Source: SG8-41 sp035620515 | GTDB taxonomy: Bacteria; Pseudomonadota; Gammaproteobacteria; Burkholderiales; SG8-41 | Direction: 5' to 3' | NCBI GenBank assembly: GCA_035620515.1 | Contig: DASPGR010000120.1 | Coordinates: 1-11,993, forward strand | Length of the DNA: 11,993 nt | In this document: positions 1 through 7,426 of the stretch, in pieces | Position numbering within the stretch: position 1 is the stretch's first letter | How the letters are laid out: each line of letters begins with the position of its first letter | The notes under the pieces: model-generated | Told to the model about the DNA's origin: nothing | Databases searched by the model: none | Seen by the model: only the letters and a program-made list of their open reading frames with translations | Position numbers and translations under genes: made by a program

Positions 1-89
1 TCCGCAGCGTGTTGAGCTCCAGGGCAAGCGGCGGTTGAATCGGAGTAGAATCGGCGCTGTAGCATCCGCTTGTTACGGCAGGACAATCC

Positions 90-1364
90 ATGAACGAACC
101 GGCCCGCTCCTTTGGCGCCTTGAGTTGCGCCGACGACTACGATCCCAACTCGATGCCGGTCGTGAAGGCGCGCGAGGTCATTGCGCGCTTCCTGACCCCG
201 GTGACTGCCACGGAGCGCGTGGCGGTCCGCGCGGCGCTCGGCCGCGTTCTCGCCGAGGACGCCATCTCGCCCCTCGATGTCCCGGCACATGACAATTCCG
301 CCATGGATGGTTACGCCGTGCGTTTCTCCGACTTGAAGCCGGACGGTGAAGTGACGCTCAAGGTGGCCGGGAGCGCCTTTGCCGGCGCGCCCTATCAGGG
401 CGCGCTGAAGCCGGGGGAATGCGTGCGCATCATGACGGGCGGCGTCGTGCCGCAGGGCGCGGACACGATCGTGATGCAGGAGCACGTCAAGGGCGGCAGG
501 GACCAGGTCATCATCGGCACCGGCCACAGAAAGGGACAGAACCTGCGGCGCGCGGGGGAGGACCTTGCGGTGGGTCAGGTGGCGCTCAAGCGCGGCGCCG
601 AGCTGCGGCCCGCGGAGACCGGCCTCATTGCCTCGCTGGGCATTGGCGAGGTAAGCGTCTACCGCAAGCTGAGAGTCGCATTCTTCTCAACGGGCGACGA
701 GCTGGTGTCGATCGGGACACAGCTGAAGGAAGGCCAGATCTTCGACAGCAACCGCTACACGATCCACGGCATGCTGACCCGTCTCGGATGCGAAGTCCTC
801 GACATGGGCGTCGTGCGCGACGATCCGAAGCTGCTCGAGCGCGCGTTCCATGAGGCGGCGGCAGCGGCCGACGTCGTCATCACCAGCGGCGGCGTATCGG
901 TCGGCGAGGCCGATTTCGTGAAGGACCTGCTGAACAAGCTGGGTGAAGTCGTATTCTGGAAGATCGCCATGAAGCCCGGCCGCCCTCTCGCCTACGGCAA
1001 GATCGGGGGGGCGCACTTCTTCGGGCTGCCCGGTAATCCCGTGTCGGTCATGGTGACCTTCTACCAGTTCGTCCGGGATGCCCTCCTCGCGCTTTCCGGG
1101 CGCGACCCCGTGCCACCGCTGCCGACATTCAAGGTCGCCTGCACTTCGAACCTGAAAAAGGCCCCCGGGCGCACCGAGTTCCAGCGTGGGGTGTTGTCGC
1201 AGGATTCATCCGGCGCCTGGAGCGTTCGGGTAACCGGCGAGCAGGGCTCCGGGATACTCCGCTCAATGTCCGAAGCCAACTGCTTCATCATTCTTCCGAC
1301 CGAGCAGGGCAACGTAGCCGCGGGAACGCTGGTCGACGTGCAGGTCATGGACGGCATCGTCTAG
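90..1364 (+). CDS. moeA: Molybdopterin molybdenumtransferase MoeA
   Basis: MoeA inserts molybdate into adenylated molybdopterin, the last common step of molybdenum cofactor synthesis in the cytoplasm. The 424-residue length fits the family. Motifs in order: SAMDGYAVR (70-78, with the conserved Asp73), IMTGGVVPQGADTIVMQE (114-131), AGEDL (155-159), TGDEL (201-205), TSGGVSVGEADFV (265-277), KPGRPL (295-300) and GLPGNPVS (312-319). A C-terminal beta domain follows from about residue 345. The ATG at 90 is preceded by AGGA six bases away. The N-terminal stretch LSCADDYDPN (11-20) precedes the usual MoeA core and resembles betaproteobacterial MoeA (from memory). The fumarase gene begins 9 bases after the stop, so the two are probably co-transcribed. 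The 89 bases upstream are too short to assign to a preceding gene. Confidence 0.96.
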   Translation: MNEPARSFGALSCADDYDPNSMPVVKAREVIARFLTPVTATERVAVRAALGRVLAEDAISPLDVPAHDNSAMDGYAVRFSDLKPDGEVTLKVAGSAFAGAPYQGALKPGECVRIMTGGVVPQGADTIVMQEHVKGGRDQVIIGTGHRKGQNLRRAGEDLAVGQVALKRGAELRPAETGLIASLGIGEVSVYRKLRVAFFSTGDELVSIGTQLKEGQIFDSNRYTIHGMLTRLGCEVLDMGVVRDDPKLLERAFHEAAAAADVVITSGGVSVGEADFVKDLLNKLGEVVFWKIAMKPGRPLAYGKIGGAHFFGLPGNPVSVMVTFYQFVRDALLALSGRDPVPPLPTFKVACTSNLKKAPGRTEFQRGVLSQDSSGAWSVRVTGEQGSGILRSMSEANCFIILPTEQGNVAAGTLVDVQVMDGIV

Positions 1365-1373
1365 AGCCTCCCG

Positions 1374-2891
1374 ATGACGAGCATCAAGCAGCGCGATTTC
1401 GTCCAGAGCATCGCCGACGGCTTCCAGTTCATCTCCATTTACCATCCGGTCGACTTCATCCGGGCGATGGGCGAGGCCTATGAGCGCGAAGAATCGTCGG
1501 CCGCCAAGAATGCGATCGCGCAGATCCTGATGAACTCGCGCATGGCCGCCGAGGGCCACCGGCCGGTGTGCCAGGACACGGGGATGGCGGTGGTGTTCCT
1601 GAGGGTCGGAATGGACGTGCGGTGGGATTCGACGTCGAGCGTTGCGGATATGGTCAACGAAGGCGTGCGCCGGGCCTATACCGACAGGGACAATCCCCTG
1701 CGCGCCTCGGTCCTCGCCGATCCCGCTGGATCGCGCAAGAACACCCGGGACAATACTCCCGCCGTCATCTACACGGAAATCGTCCCGGGCAAGACGGTCG
1801 AAGTAAGGCTCGCAGCCAAGGGATTCGGCTCGGAGAACAAGTCGCGCTTTACGGTGCTCAATCCCAGCGACAGCGTCGTCGACTGGATCGTGGGGCAGAT
1901 TCCGACCTTGGGCGGCGATTGGTGTCCGCCGGGGATGCTCGGCATCGGCATCGGCGGCACTGCCGAGAAGGCGATGATGCTTGCCAAGGAGGCGTTGCTC
2001 GAGCCGCTCGACATGCACGAGCTGAAGGCCCGCGGCCCGAAGACGCGAGCCGAAGAGTTGCGGATCGAGATCTTCGACATGGTCAACGCGCTAGGCATCG
2101 GCGCGCAAGGCCTGGGCGGCCTGACCACGGTGCTCGATGTCAAAGTGCGCGACTATCCGACCCACGCCACCTCGCTCCCGGTTGCGGTCATCCCGAACTG
2201 TGCGGCAACGCGCCACGTCGAGTTCGTCCTCGATGGCACCGGGCCGGCGCGCTTCGAGGCTCCGAATCTCAAGCACTGGCCCAAACTCGACGTCGATCTT
2301 GCCGAGGGCGCCACGCGCGTCGACCTCGAGACTCTTACCAAGGACGGCGCGGCAGTGTGGAAAGCCGGAGACCGCCTGCTGCTTACCGGAAAGATCCTGA
2401 CCGGGCGCGATGCGGCCCACAAGCGGCTCGCCGACCTGCTCGCGAAAGGCGAGAAACTGCCCGTCGATTTCGCAAACCGGCTGATCTACTACGTCGGGCC
2501 CGTGGACGCCGTGCGCGATGAAGTAGTCGGGCCGGCGGGCCCCACCACCTCGCGCCGCATGGACAAGTTCATGGAGACGCTCCTCGCCAGAACGGGGCTC
2601 CTGGGCTCGATCGGAAAATCCGAACGCGGCGCCGAGGCTCTGGAAGCGATCAAGCGCCACAACGGGGTGCATCTCATCGCGGTGGGCGGCGCGGCCTACC
2701 TCGTGTCGAAGGCAATTCGCGCCTCGCGCAAGCTCGCGTTCGAGGACCTCGGCATGGAGGCGATCCACGAGTTCGAGGTAAACGACATGCCCGTAACGGT
2801 CGCGGTCGACACGCGCGGCAACGCCGTGCATGAGAGCGGCCCGCGCGAGTGGCGGTCGCGAATCGCGAAGATCCCGGTCAGGATCGCCTGA
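1374..2891 (+). CDS. fumA: Class I (iron-sulfur) fumarate hydratase
   Basis: Interconverts fumarate and L-malate in the TCA cycle, in the cytoplasm, using an oxygen-sensitive [4Fe-4S] cluster. The 505 residues contain both domains of a single-chain class I fumarase. The alpha part (about 1-290) carries the three expected cluster cysteines: Cys66 in VCQDTG, Cys184 in DWCPPG and Cys276 in PNCAATRH. The beta part (about 330-505) includes the GKILTGRDAAHKR and YYVGPVDAVRDEVVGPAGPTT regions. It starts 9 bases after the moeA stop with only a weak Shine-Dalgarno, so translation may be coupled to moeA. The symbol follows the E. coli FumA/FumB family; orthology to one of them cannot be told from sequence. 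A strong terminator follows 26 bases after the stop. Confidence 0.95.
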   Translation: MTSIKQRDFVQSIADGFQFISIYHPVDFIRAMGEAYEREESSAAKNAIAQILMNSRMAAEGHRPVCQDTGMAVVFLRVGMDVRWDSTSSVADMVNEGVRRAYTDRDNPLRASVLADPAGSRKNTRDNTPAVIYTEIVPGKTVEVRLAAKGFGSENKSRFTVLNPSDSVVDWIVGQIPTLGGDWCPPGMLGIGIGGTAEKAMMLAKEALLEPLDMHELKARGPKTRAEELRIEIFDMVNALGIGAQGLGGLTTVLDVKVRDYPTHATSLPVAVIPNCAATRHVEFVLDGTGPARFEAPNLKHWPKLDVDLAEGATRVDLETLTKDGAAVWKAGDRLLLTGKILTGRDAAHKRLADLLAKGEKLPVDFANRLIYYVGPVDAVRDEVVGPAGPTTSRRMDKFMETLLARTGLLGSIGKSERGAEALEAIKRHNGVHLIAVGGAAYLVSKAIRASRKLAFEDLGMEAIHEFEVNDMPVTVAVDTRGNAVHESGPREWRSRIAKIPVRIA

Positions 2892-2917
2892 TCCGGCAGG
2901 CCCGCCCGCCAGAAAAA

Positions 2918-2941
2918 AAAGCCCGGGGGTTGCCGGGCTTT
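2918..2941. terminator. Bidirectional rho-independent terminator
   Basis: A nine-base perfect stem, AAAGCCCGG (2918-2926) and CCGGGCTTT (2933-2941), encloses a six-base loop GGGTTG. On the minus strand the stem runs into eight consecutive Ts; on the plus strand it ends in TTTCTT. It lies 26 bases after the fumarase stop and 25 bases after the stop of the converging minus-strand gene, so it can end both transcription units. Confidence 0.9.
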
Positions 2942-2966
2942 CTTGCCGTTCGCGACTGCGCCGCGA

Positions 2967-3227
2967 CTACTTCATCTTTTTCTCCATCCCCATTTCAGCC
3001 GCCATGGGCTGCATGCCCTTCGCCTTTCGGTAGTTGTCCACCGCCCGGTCCTGGGCCTTTCCCAGCGCTTCCTTGGATTTCGCGGCTGCTGCCGTGGCCG
3101 CCGCCTTCTTCGCCGCCGCTGCCGCCTTCTGATCTTCCGTCGGCGCCGGCAGCTTGGCAAGGGCGGCACCCATCACGCACGCCGCGAGCAAGGCCGGTGC
3201 GAGCTTCAGACATGTCTTGCCTTTCAT
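2967..3227 (-). CDS. Small exported Ala/Lys-rich protein, last gene of the formate dehydrogenase unit
   Basis: This 86-residue protein is not a family I can name. The ATG at 3227 is chosen because GGAGGAGAGGAG sits directly upstream; an extended reading to 3278 lacks such a site and would bury the signal sequence. Residues 1-24 form a signal peptide with lysines near the start, a hydrophobic stretch and an AALA end, favouring cleavage before Lys25. An alternative is lipoprotein processing at Cys17 (LLAAC, an acceptable lipobox). The mature part is hydrophilic: a PAPTEDQ turn, then a probable single helix rich in Ala and Lys (about 31-70), then a Met/Lys tail (five Met in the last 15 residues). 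It lies 63 bases after the preceding small gene, ahead of a shared terminator. A role at the periplasmic face is inferred only from the signal and position. Confidence 0.8.
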   Translation of the reverse strand: MKGKTCLKLAPALLAACVMGAALAKLPAPTEDQKAAAAAKKAAATAAAAKSKEALGKAQDRAVDNYRKAKGMQPMAAEMGMEKKMK

Positions 3228-3290
3228 ACTCCTCTCCTCCTCCGGCGTCCGGATTACCGGCTCACGCGAACGCGGCACGCTCGAGTCGAG

Positions 3291-3524
3291 CTATCCGCCG
3301 ATCCGCACGTACTCGTTTTGAGCGGCGGTACGGGCGTTGATCGCCCTGTCCCATGCCGCGCGGTCGCCCTTGAATTGAGCGTTGTCCCAAGGCTCCTTGT
3401 CGGGCTTGCCTTGGTACTGCCCCTGCTTGAACACCGTCACCTGCTGTGACTCGCCGCAACCTGCGGCCATCACGACGGGCAGCGCCGCGGCCAGAGCGGC
3501 GGCCATCATCAGACTCGGCTTCAT
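3291..3524 (-). CDS. Small probable lipoprotein downstream of the formate dehydrogenase beta subunit
   Basis: A 77-residue protein that I cannot assign to a named family. It starts 8 bases after the beta-subunit stop, and its GAGG ribosome site overlaps that stop, which indicates tight co-translation. Residues 1-22 form a hydrophobic signal ending MAAG before Cys23, an acceptable though non-ideal lipobox (Ala rather than Leu at -3), so a lipid-anchored periplasmic protein is likely. The mature part is only about 55 residues, rich in aromatic and charged residues, with YQGKPDKEPWDNAQFKGD and NEYVRIGG stretches. It has no other Cys and no CXXCH, so it is not a cytochrome. It stands where a cytochrome b gamma subunit often follows FdhB. 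It might tether the dehydrogenase or dock an electron carrier; that is inference. Confidence 0.78.
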   Translation of the reverse strand: MKPSLMMAAALAAALPVVMAAGCGESQQVTVFKQGQYQGKPDKEPWDNAQFKGDRAAWDRAINARTAAQNEYVRIGG

Positions 3525-3532
3525 GGTCCGCC

Positions 3533-4141
3533 TCACCGTTTCGTCGCCGGCCGTTCGGGCTTGCCGTAGGCAGTGCCCCAGCCCCAGACTTCCGAGCCCC
3601 GGCCGCGCTTCAGCACGCGATTGCGATAGATATCGGCAATGACGTCGCCGTCGCCTCCAATGAGCGCCTTCGTCGCGCACATCTCGGCGCAGGCGGGCAG
3701 CTTGCCTTCCGCCAGGCGATTGCGGCCGTACTTCCTGAACTCCGCTGCCGAGAACTCGGGCTCCGGCCCGCCGGCGCAAAACGTGCACTTGTCCATCTTG
3801 CCGCGCAGGCCGAACGCCCCGTCCTGCGGGAACTGCGGCGCCCCGAAGGGGCACGCGTAGAAGCAGTAGCCGCAGCCGATGCAGAGATCCTTGTCGTGGA
3901 GCACGACGCCTTCGCTGGTCTTGTAGAAGCAGTCGACCGGGCACACCGCCATGCACGGCGCATCCGAGCAGTGCATGCAGGCGACCGAGACCGATTTTTC
4001 TCCGGGGACCCCGTCATTGAGAGTCACCACCCTGCGACGGTTCACGCCCCAGGGAATCTCGTGCTCCTGCTTGCAGGCCGTTACGCAGCCGTTGCACTCG
4101 ATGCAACGCTCGGCATCCGCCAGAAATTTCATTCTTGCCAT
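3533..4141 (-). CDS. Formate dehydrogenase beta subunit, four [4Fe-4S] clusters (FDH3-type)
   Basis: Electron-transfer subunit that takes electrons from the catalytic subunit. The 202 residues hold four cysteine groups: C13-x2-C-x2-C-x3-C23; C55-x2-C58-x4-C63-x3-C67 (with Cys71 extra); C87-x2-C-x2-C-x3-C97; and C119-x2-C122 with C151-x3-C155. This is the arrangement of the DmsB/FdnH/HybA family. There is no signal peptide and no C-terminal membrane helix, unlike FdnH and FdoH, so it should travel to the periplasm bound to the Tat-exported alpha subunit. The ATG at 4141 has GAGGAG six bases upstream; an ATG three codons later is possible. It lies 16 bases after the catalytic subunit. The missing membrane helix fits a soluble or otherwise anchored FdhAB dimer. 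Confidence 0.93.
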   Translation of the reverse strand: MARMKFLADAERCIECNGCVTACKQEHEIPWGVNRRRVVTLNDGVPGEKSVSVACMHCSDAPCMAVCPVDCFYKTSEGVVLHDKDLCIGCGYCFYACPFGAPQFPQDGAFGLRGKMDKCTFCAGGPEPEFSAAEFRKYGRNRLAEGKLPACAEMCATKALIGGDGDVIADIYRNRVLKRGRGSEVWGWGTAYGKPERPATKR

Positions 4142-4157
4142 GGTGAGCTCCTCAGCC

Positions 4158-7076
4158 TTATGCCTTCACGACCTGGCACAGCGTGGTCTTGGTTTCCTGC
4201 ATCATGGTCACGATATCGTAACCATACGTCGTGGCGGTATTGACCGCTTCGCCGCGCACGATCGGGGCCGCGCCCTCGGGATACTGGTTCAGCAGGTCCT
4301 TGCCCATCCACCAGCCTGCAAAGTGGAACGGCAAGAACACGGTTCCCGGCGCCACCCGTTCCGTCACCTGGCTCTTCACCTTCAGGCGCGCCTTGGTCGG
4401 CGTCTCGACCCATACATACTCGTTGTTCCTTACGCCACGGTCGTTGGCATCCCTCGGGTTGATCTCGACGAACATCTCTTGCTGCAACTCGGCGAGCCAC
4501 GGGTTGGACCGCGTCTCGTCTCCACCGCCTTCGTACTCGACCAGGCGACCGCTCGTCATGATCAACGGATAAGTGTTGACGGCATTCTTGTTGGCCTGTT
4601 GCACAGTCTTGAACAGCACCGGCATGCGCCAGCGGACCTTCTGGTCCTCGTGCGTCGGGAACTTGTCGATGAGGTCGGGGCGCGGCGAGAACAGCGGCTC
4701 CCGGTGCAGCGGCACGCCGTCGGGGAAGTTCCAGACCAGCGCGCGCGCCTTGGCGTTGCCCCACGGGTGGCACCCGTGCTTCATGACGACCCGCTGGATG
4801 CCGCCGGAGAGGTCGGTCTTCCAGTTCTTGCCTTCGGCCGCTTTTTTCTCGTCAGCCGTGAGCTCGTCCCACCAGCCTAGTTTCTTCATCAGCACGTGGT
4901 CGAACTCGGGATAGCCGGTGGTGATTTCGGCCCCCTTGGAATGCGACCCGTCCTCGGCCAGAAGGTTGACGCCGTTGCGCTCGACGCCGAAGTTGGCGCG
5001 GAAATTCCCTCCCCCGTCCATCATGTGAAGGGAAGTGTTGTAAAGATTCGGCGTCCCGGGATGCTTGATCGCCGCAGATCCGTAACACGGCCATGGCATT
5101 CCATAGTAATCGCCGTCGAGCACGTAGCCTGTCTTGGCATCCTTGCCGCCCCTCGCGCGCAGCGTCTTCACGTCGAATACGTGCTGATTGCGCATGTGCG
5201 CCTGGAGCCGCTCGGGCGACTGTCCGGTGTAGCCGATGGTCCAGCAGCCGCGGTTGATTTCCCGCAACGAGTCCTCCATGTCGGGCTCGTCCATGCCGCC
5301 CTTGCCCTTGACGAGCTTGATCCGTGCGACGAATTCCTTGCCGAACCCGAATTTCTGGGCGAGCTGGTACATGATCATGTGGTCAGTGCGCGACTCGAAC
5401 ATCGGGTCGATCACCTTCTCGCGCCACTGGATCGATCGGTTCGAGGCGGTGACCGAACCGGCACATTCCATCTGCGTTGCCGCGGGCAGCAAGTACACGC
5501 CATCCTGCCTGACCATCGCCGCCATCGCCGCGGTCGCCGACGGGTACGGATCGACGACCACCAGGAGATCGAGCTTCTTCATAGCCTCGATCATTTCCTT
5601 GCCGCGATTCTGGCTGTTCGGCGCGTGGCCCCAGAAAATGACGGCGCGCACGTTAGGATCCTGGTCGAGATTCTCGTTCTTCTCCGTCACCGCATCCTGC
5701 CAGCGGGAAACCGTGATGCCGGGTTTCTCCATCATTGCCTGCGACGCGAATTGCTTCTTCACCCACTCATAGTCCACGCCCCAGACGGCGCACCAGTGCT
5801 TCCATGCCCCGGCCGCGATGCCGTAATAGCCGGGCAACGAGTCAGGATTCGGGCCGACGTCGGTCGCGCCCTGGACATTGTCGTGGCCGCGATAAATATT
5901 GGTTCCCCCGCCCGACACACCGACATTGCCCAATGCCAGCTGGAATACGGCCGATGCACGCACGATCGCATTGCCGTTGGTGTGCTGCGTCTGGCCCATC
6001 GCCCAGACGATCGTGCTGGGGCGGTTCTTGGCCATGGATTCGGCCACGTCGCGCACCTCGGCCTCCTTCATGCCGGTGACGCTCTCCGTGACCTCCGGCG
6101 TCCACTTCATGACTTCCTCGCGGACCTTGTCCATGCCGTAGACACGCGCCTTGATGTACTCCTTGTCTTCCCAGCCGTTCTTGAACACGTGGTACAGCAT
6201 GCCCCACAGGAACGCCACGTCGGTGCCCGAACGGATGCGGTAGTACTTGTCCGCCCTCGCCGCGGTGCGCGTGAAACGGGGATCGACGACGATCACCTTG
6301 GCGCCGTTCTCCTTCGCGTGCAGCGTGTGCAGCATCGACACCGGGTGCGCTTCGGCCGCGTTGCTGCCGAAAAACAGGATGCACTTCGAATTCTGTTCGT
6401 CGTTGTAGGAATTGGTCATCGCGCCATAACCCCAGGTGTTCGCGATGCCCGCGACTGTCGTCGAATGGCAGATCCGCGCCTGGTGGTCCATGTTGTTGGT
6501 GCCGAAAAACGACACGAACTTGCGCAACAGCGCAGACTGCTCGTTGTTGTGCTTGGACGAGCCGATCCAGAACGTCGCGTCCGGCCCCGACTCCTTCTTG
6601 ATCGCCAGAAGCTTCTGGCTGACTTCATTCAGCGCCTGGTCCCACGGGATCTTCTGCCATTTCCCCCCTGCAAGTTTCATCGGGGCCTTGAGGCGATGGG
6701 AATCGTGCGTCATCCCGTGCTCGCGGATGGAGGCCCCCTTCGCGCAGTGTGCGCCGAGGTTGATCGGCGAATCGAAAACCGGCTCATGACGGATCCAGAC
6801 TCCGTTCTCCACCACCGCGTCGATCGAGCACCCGACCGAGCAATGCGTGCAGATCGTGCGCTTCACCTCGATCTTGCCACCCGTCTGCTGGGCGGCTTCG
6901 GCCTTCTGCACGAGGTTGAATGGAAGCTGCACCGCCACCGCGCCGGCGCCCAACGTGATCCCCGAGCGCTGGAGGAACGTGCGGCGGTCGATGGTCTTGC
7001 CCAGCATGCCCGCGACGTTGCGGGCGAGGCGGCTCGGCACCGCAGTGGCGCCGGCGGATGTTCTCGTGAGCAGCAT
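4158..7076 (-). CDS. fdhA: Formate dehydrogenase catalytic (alpha) subunit, molybdopterin, Tat-exported, Cys-type
   Basis: Oxidises formate to CO2 in the periplasm at a bis-MGD molybdenum (or tungsten) centre; 972 residues. The twin-arginine signal is DRRTFLQR (30-37) followed by a hydrophobic stretch ending near AEA (about 62). A [4Fe-4S] site follows: C76-x2-C79-x3-C83-x27-C111, with Lys113 matching the electron-relay lysine of E. coli FdhF. The metal ligand is Cys203 in RICH with His204, where FdnG and FdhF have selenocysteine. Arg396 in YRGHDNVQG matches the catalytic Arg333 of FdhF, which argues for formate rather than nitrate or arsenate as substrate. The MGD-binding C-terminal domain covers about 835-972. 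The ATG at 7076 has GAGGAG upstream; a start at residue 24 is possible but has no ribosome site. It lies 10 bases after the small Tat-protein gene. Confidence 0.95.
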   Translation of the reverse strand: MLLTRTSAGATAVPSRLARNVAGMLGKTIDRRTFLQRSGITLGAGAVAVQLPFNLVQKAEAAQQTGGKIEVKRTICTHCSVGCSIDAVVENGVWIRHEPVFDSPINLGAHCAKGASIREHGMTHDSHRLKAPMKLAGGKWQKIPWDQALNEVSQKLLAIKKESGPDATFWIGSSKHNNEQSALLRKFVSFFGTNNMDHQARICHSTTVAGIANTWGYGAMTNSYNDEQNSKCILFFGSNAAEAHPVSMLHTLHAKENGAKVIVVDPRFTRTAARADKYYRIRSGTDVAFLWGMLYHVFKNGWEDKEYIKARVYGMDKVREEVMKWTPEVTESVTGMKEAEVRDVAESMAKNRPSTIVWAMGQTQHTNGNAIVRASAVFQLALGNVGVSGGGTNIYRGHDNVQGATDVGPNPDSLPGYYGIAAGAWKHWCAVWGVDYEWVKKQFASQAMMEKPGITVSRWQDAVTEKNENLDQDPNVRAVIFWGHAPNSQNRGKEMIEAMKKLDLLVVVDPYPSATAAMAAMVRQDGVYLLPAATQMECAGSVTASNRSIQWREKVIDPMFESRTDHMIMYQLAQKFGFGKEFVARIKLVKGKGGMDEPDMEDSLREINRGCWTIGYTGQSPERLQAHMRNQHVFDVKTLRARGGKDAKTGYVLDGDYYGMPWPCYGSAAIKHPGTPNLYNTSLHMMDGGGNFRANFGVERNGVNLLAEDGSHSKGAEITTGYPEFDHVLMKKLGWWDELTADEKKAAEGKNWKTDLSGGIQRVVMKHGCHPWGNAKARALVWNFPDGVPLHREPLFSPRPDLIDKFPTHEDQKVRWRMPVLFKTVQQANKNAVNTYPLIMTSGRLVEYEGGGDETRSNPWLAELQQEMFVEINPRDANDRGVRNNEYVWVETPTKARLKVKSQVTERVAPGTVFLPFHFAGWWMGKDLLNQYPEGAAPIVRGEAVNTATTYGYDIVTMMQETKTTLCQVVKA

Positions 7077-7086
7077 GACGCTCTCC

Positions 7087-7281
7087 TCAGACTTTGACGG
7101 TCTCGTAATACTTCTTGACGTGCTCGGTAAGGCGATAACCCTTGGTCGTGCTCGCCACCTCGGGACGCTTCGTTGCGTCGGCACTATCATGGGTGACCAG
7201 CGCGGCAGCTGCGGTTGCGCCGCCTGCACCAAGAGCGAGCATGAAGTGACGTCGGGAAAGTTTGCGCTGCGGACTGTTCAT
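7087..7281 (-). CDS. Small twin-arginine protein, formate dehydrogenase region TAT target
   Basis: A 64-residue protein preceding the catalytic subunit by 10 bases. The start at 7281 is set by a strong AAGGAGGG site. Residues 8-15 (LSRRHFML) with the hydrophobic run to about 29 form a Tat signal. The remaining part, about 35 residues, is polar and ends with YRLTEHVKKYYETVKV. This matches my memory of the small conserved family named formate dehydrogenase region TAT target (TIGR02811), found just upstream of such catalytic subunits; its function is not known to me. No cysteines are present, so it carries no Fe-S cluster or heme. It could act as a small periplasmic subunit or assist export of FdhA. 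It is the first gene after a 173-base regulatory gap. Confidence 0.85.
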   Translation of the reverse strand: MNSPQRKLSRRHFMLALGAGGATAAAALVTHDSADATKRPEVASTTKGYRLTEHVKKYYETVKV

Positions 7282-7339
7282 CACACCCTCCTTGCGAAAC
7301 CGAAACCGGCAGAAACGGGAGTCTTCCTGTTCGTGATGA

Positions 7340-7368
7340 AATTTACACTTCCCCCCCCGGGTTCGCAA
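7340..7368 (-). promoter_or_regulatory. Candidate sigma-70 promoter of the fdh structural genes, G8 run in the spacer
   Basis: On the minus strand, TTGCGA (7363-7368, four of six matches to TTGACA) and TAAATT (7340-7345, four of six to TATAAT) are 17 bases apart. The spacer includes eight consecutive Gs (plus-strand Cs at 7351-7358). Transcription would begin near 7333, leaving a leader of about 50 bases before the ATG at 7281. The hexamers are moderate, so this is a candidate only. Confidence 0.35.
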
Positions 7369-7391
7369 CGAGATTCGGGAACATGGATACG

Positions 7392-7410
7392 AATAAGAAC
7401 CATTCTCATG
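7392..7410 (-). promoter_or_regulatory. Fur-like operator, proximal copy
   Basis: The minus strand reads CATGAGAATGGTTCTTATT, an imperfect inverted repeat with six of nine symmetric pairs. It resembles Fur boxes of the ATGAGAATnnTTCTCAT kind. It lies in the gap between torD and the Tat-protein gene, about 24 bases upstream of the candidate -35 element. Which regulator binds is inferred from resemblance only. Confidence 0.45.
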
Positions 7411-7426
7411 TCGAAATAGGCAACTT

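Noticed and set aside
1..89. Possible tail of an upstream gene or a moeA promoter (TTGAAT at 35-40)
   Set aside because: The frames close within 36 bases or have no recognisable content, and the -10 match at 58-63 is only three of six; too little sequence to call.
1263..2018. Minus-strand open frame across the moeA end and fumarase start
   Set aside because: It overlaps two well-supported genes, is rich in Arg, His and Asp and resembles no family.
2849..3449. Overlapping plus-strand frames after the fumarase terminator
   Set aside because: Pro/Ser/Arg-rich shadow frames opposite two small minus-strand genes that have ribosome sites and signal peptides.
3291..3956. Long 221-codon minus-strand frame including the small lipoprotein
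   Set aside because: Its first 144 codons run out of frame within the beta subunit. Only the part from the ATG at 3524, with its own ribosome site and signal sequence, is a gene.
4896..7097. Open plus-strand frame of 733 codons antisense to fdhA
   Set aside because: It lies wholly opposite a clear catalytic subunit with all motifs, is Arg/His/Leu/Val-rich without recognisable domains, and is explained by GC-rich third codon positions on the coding strand.
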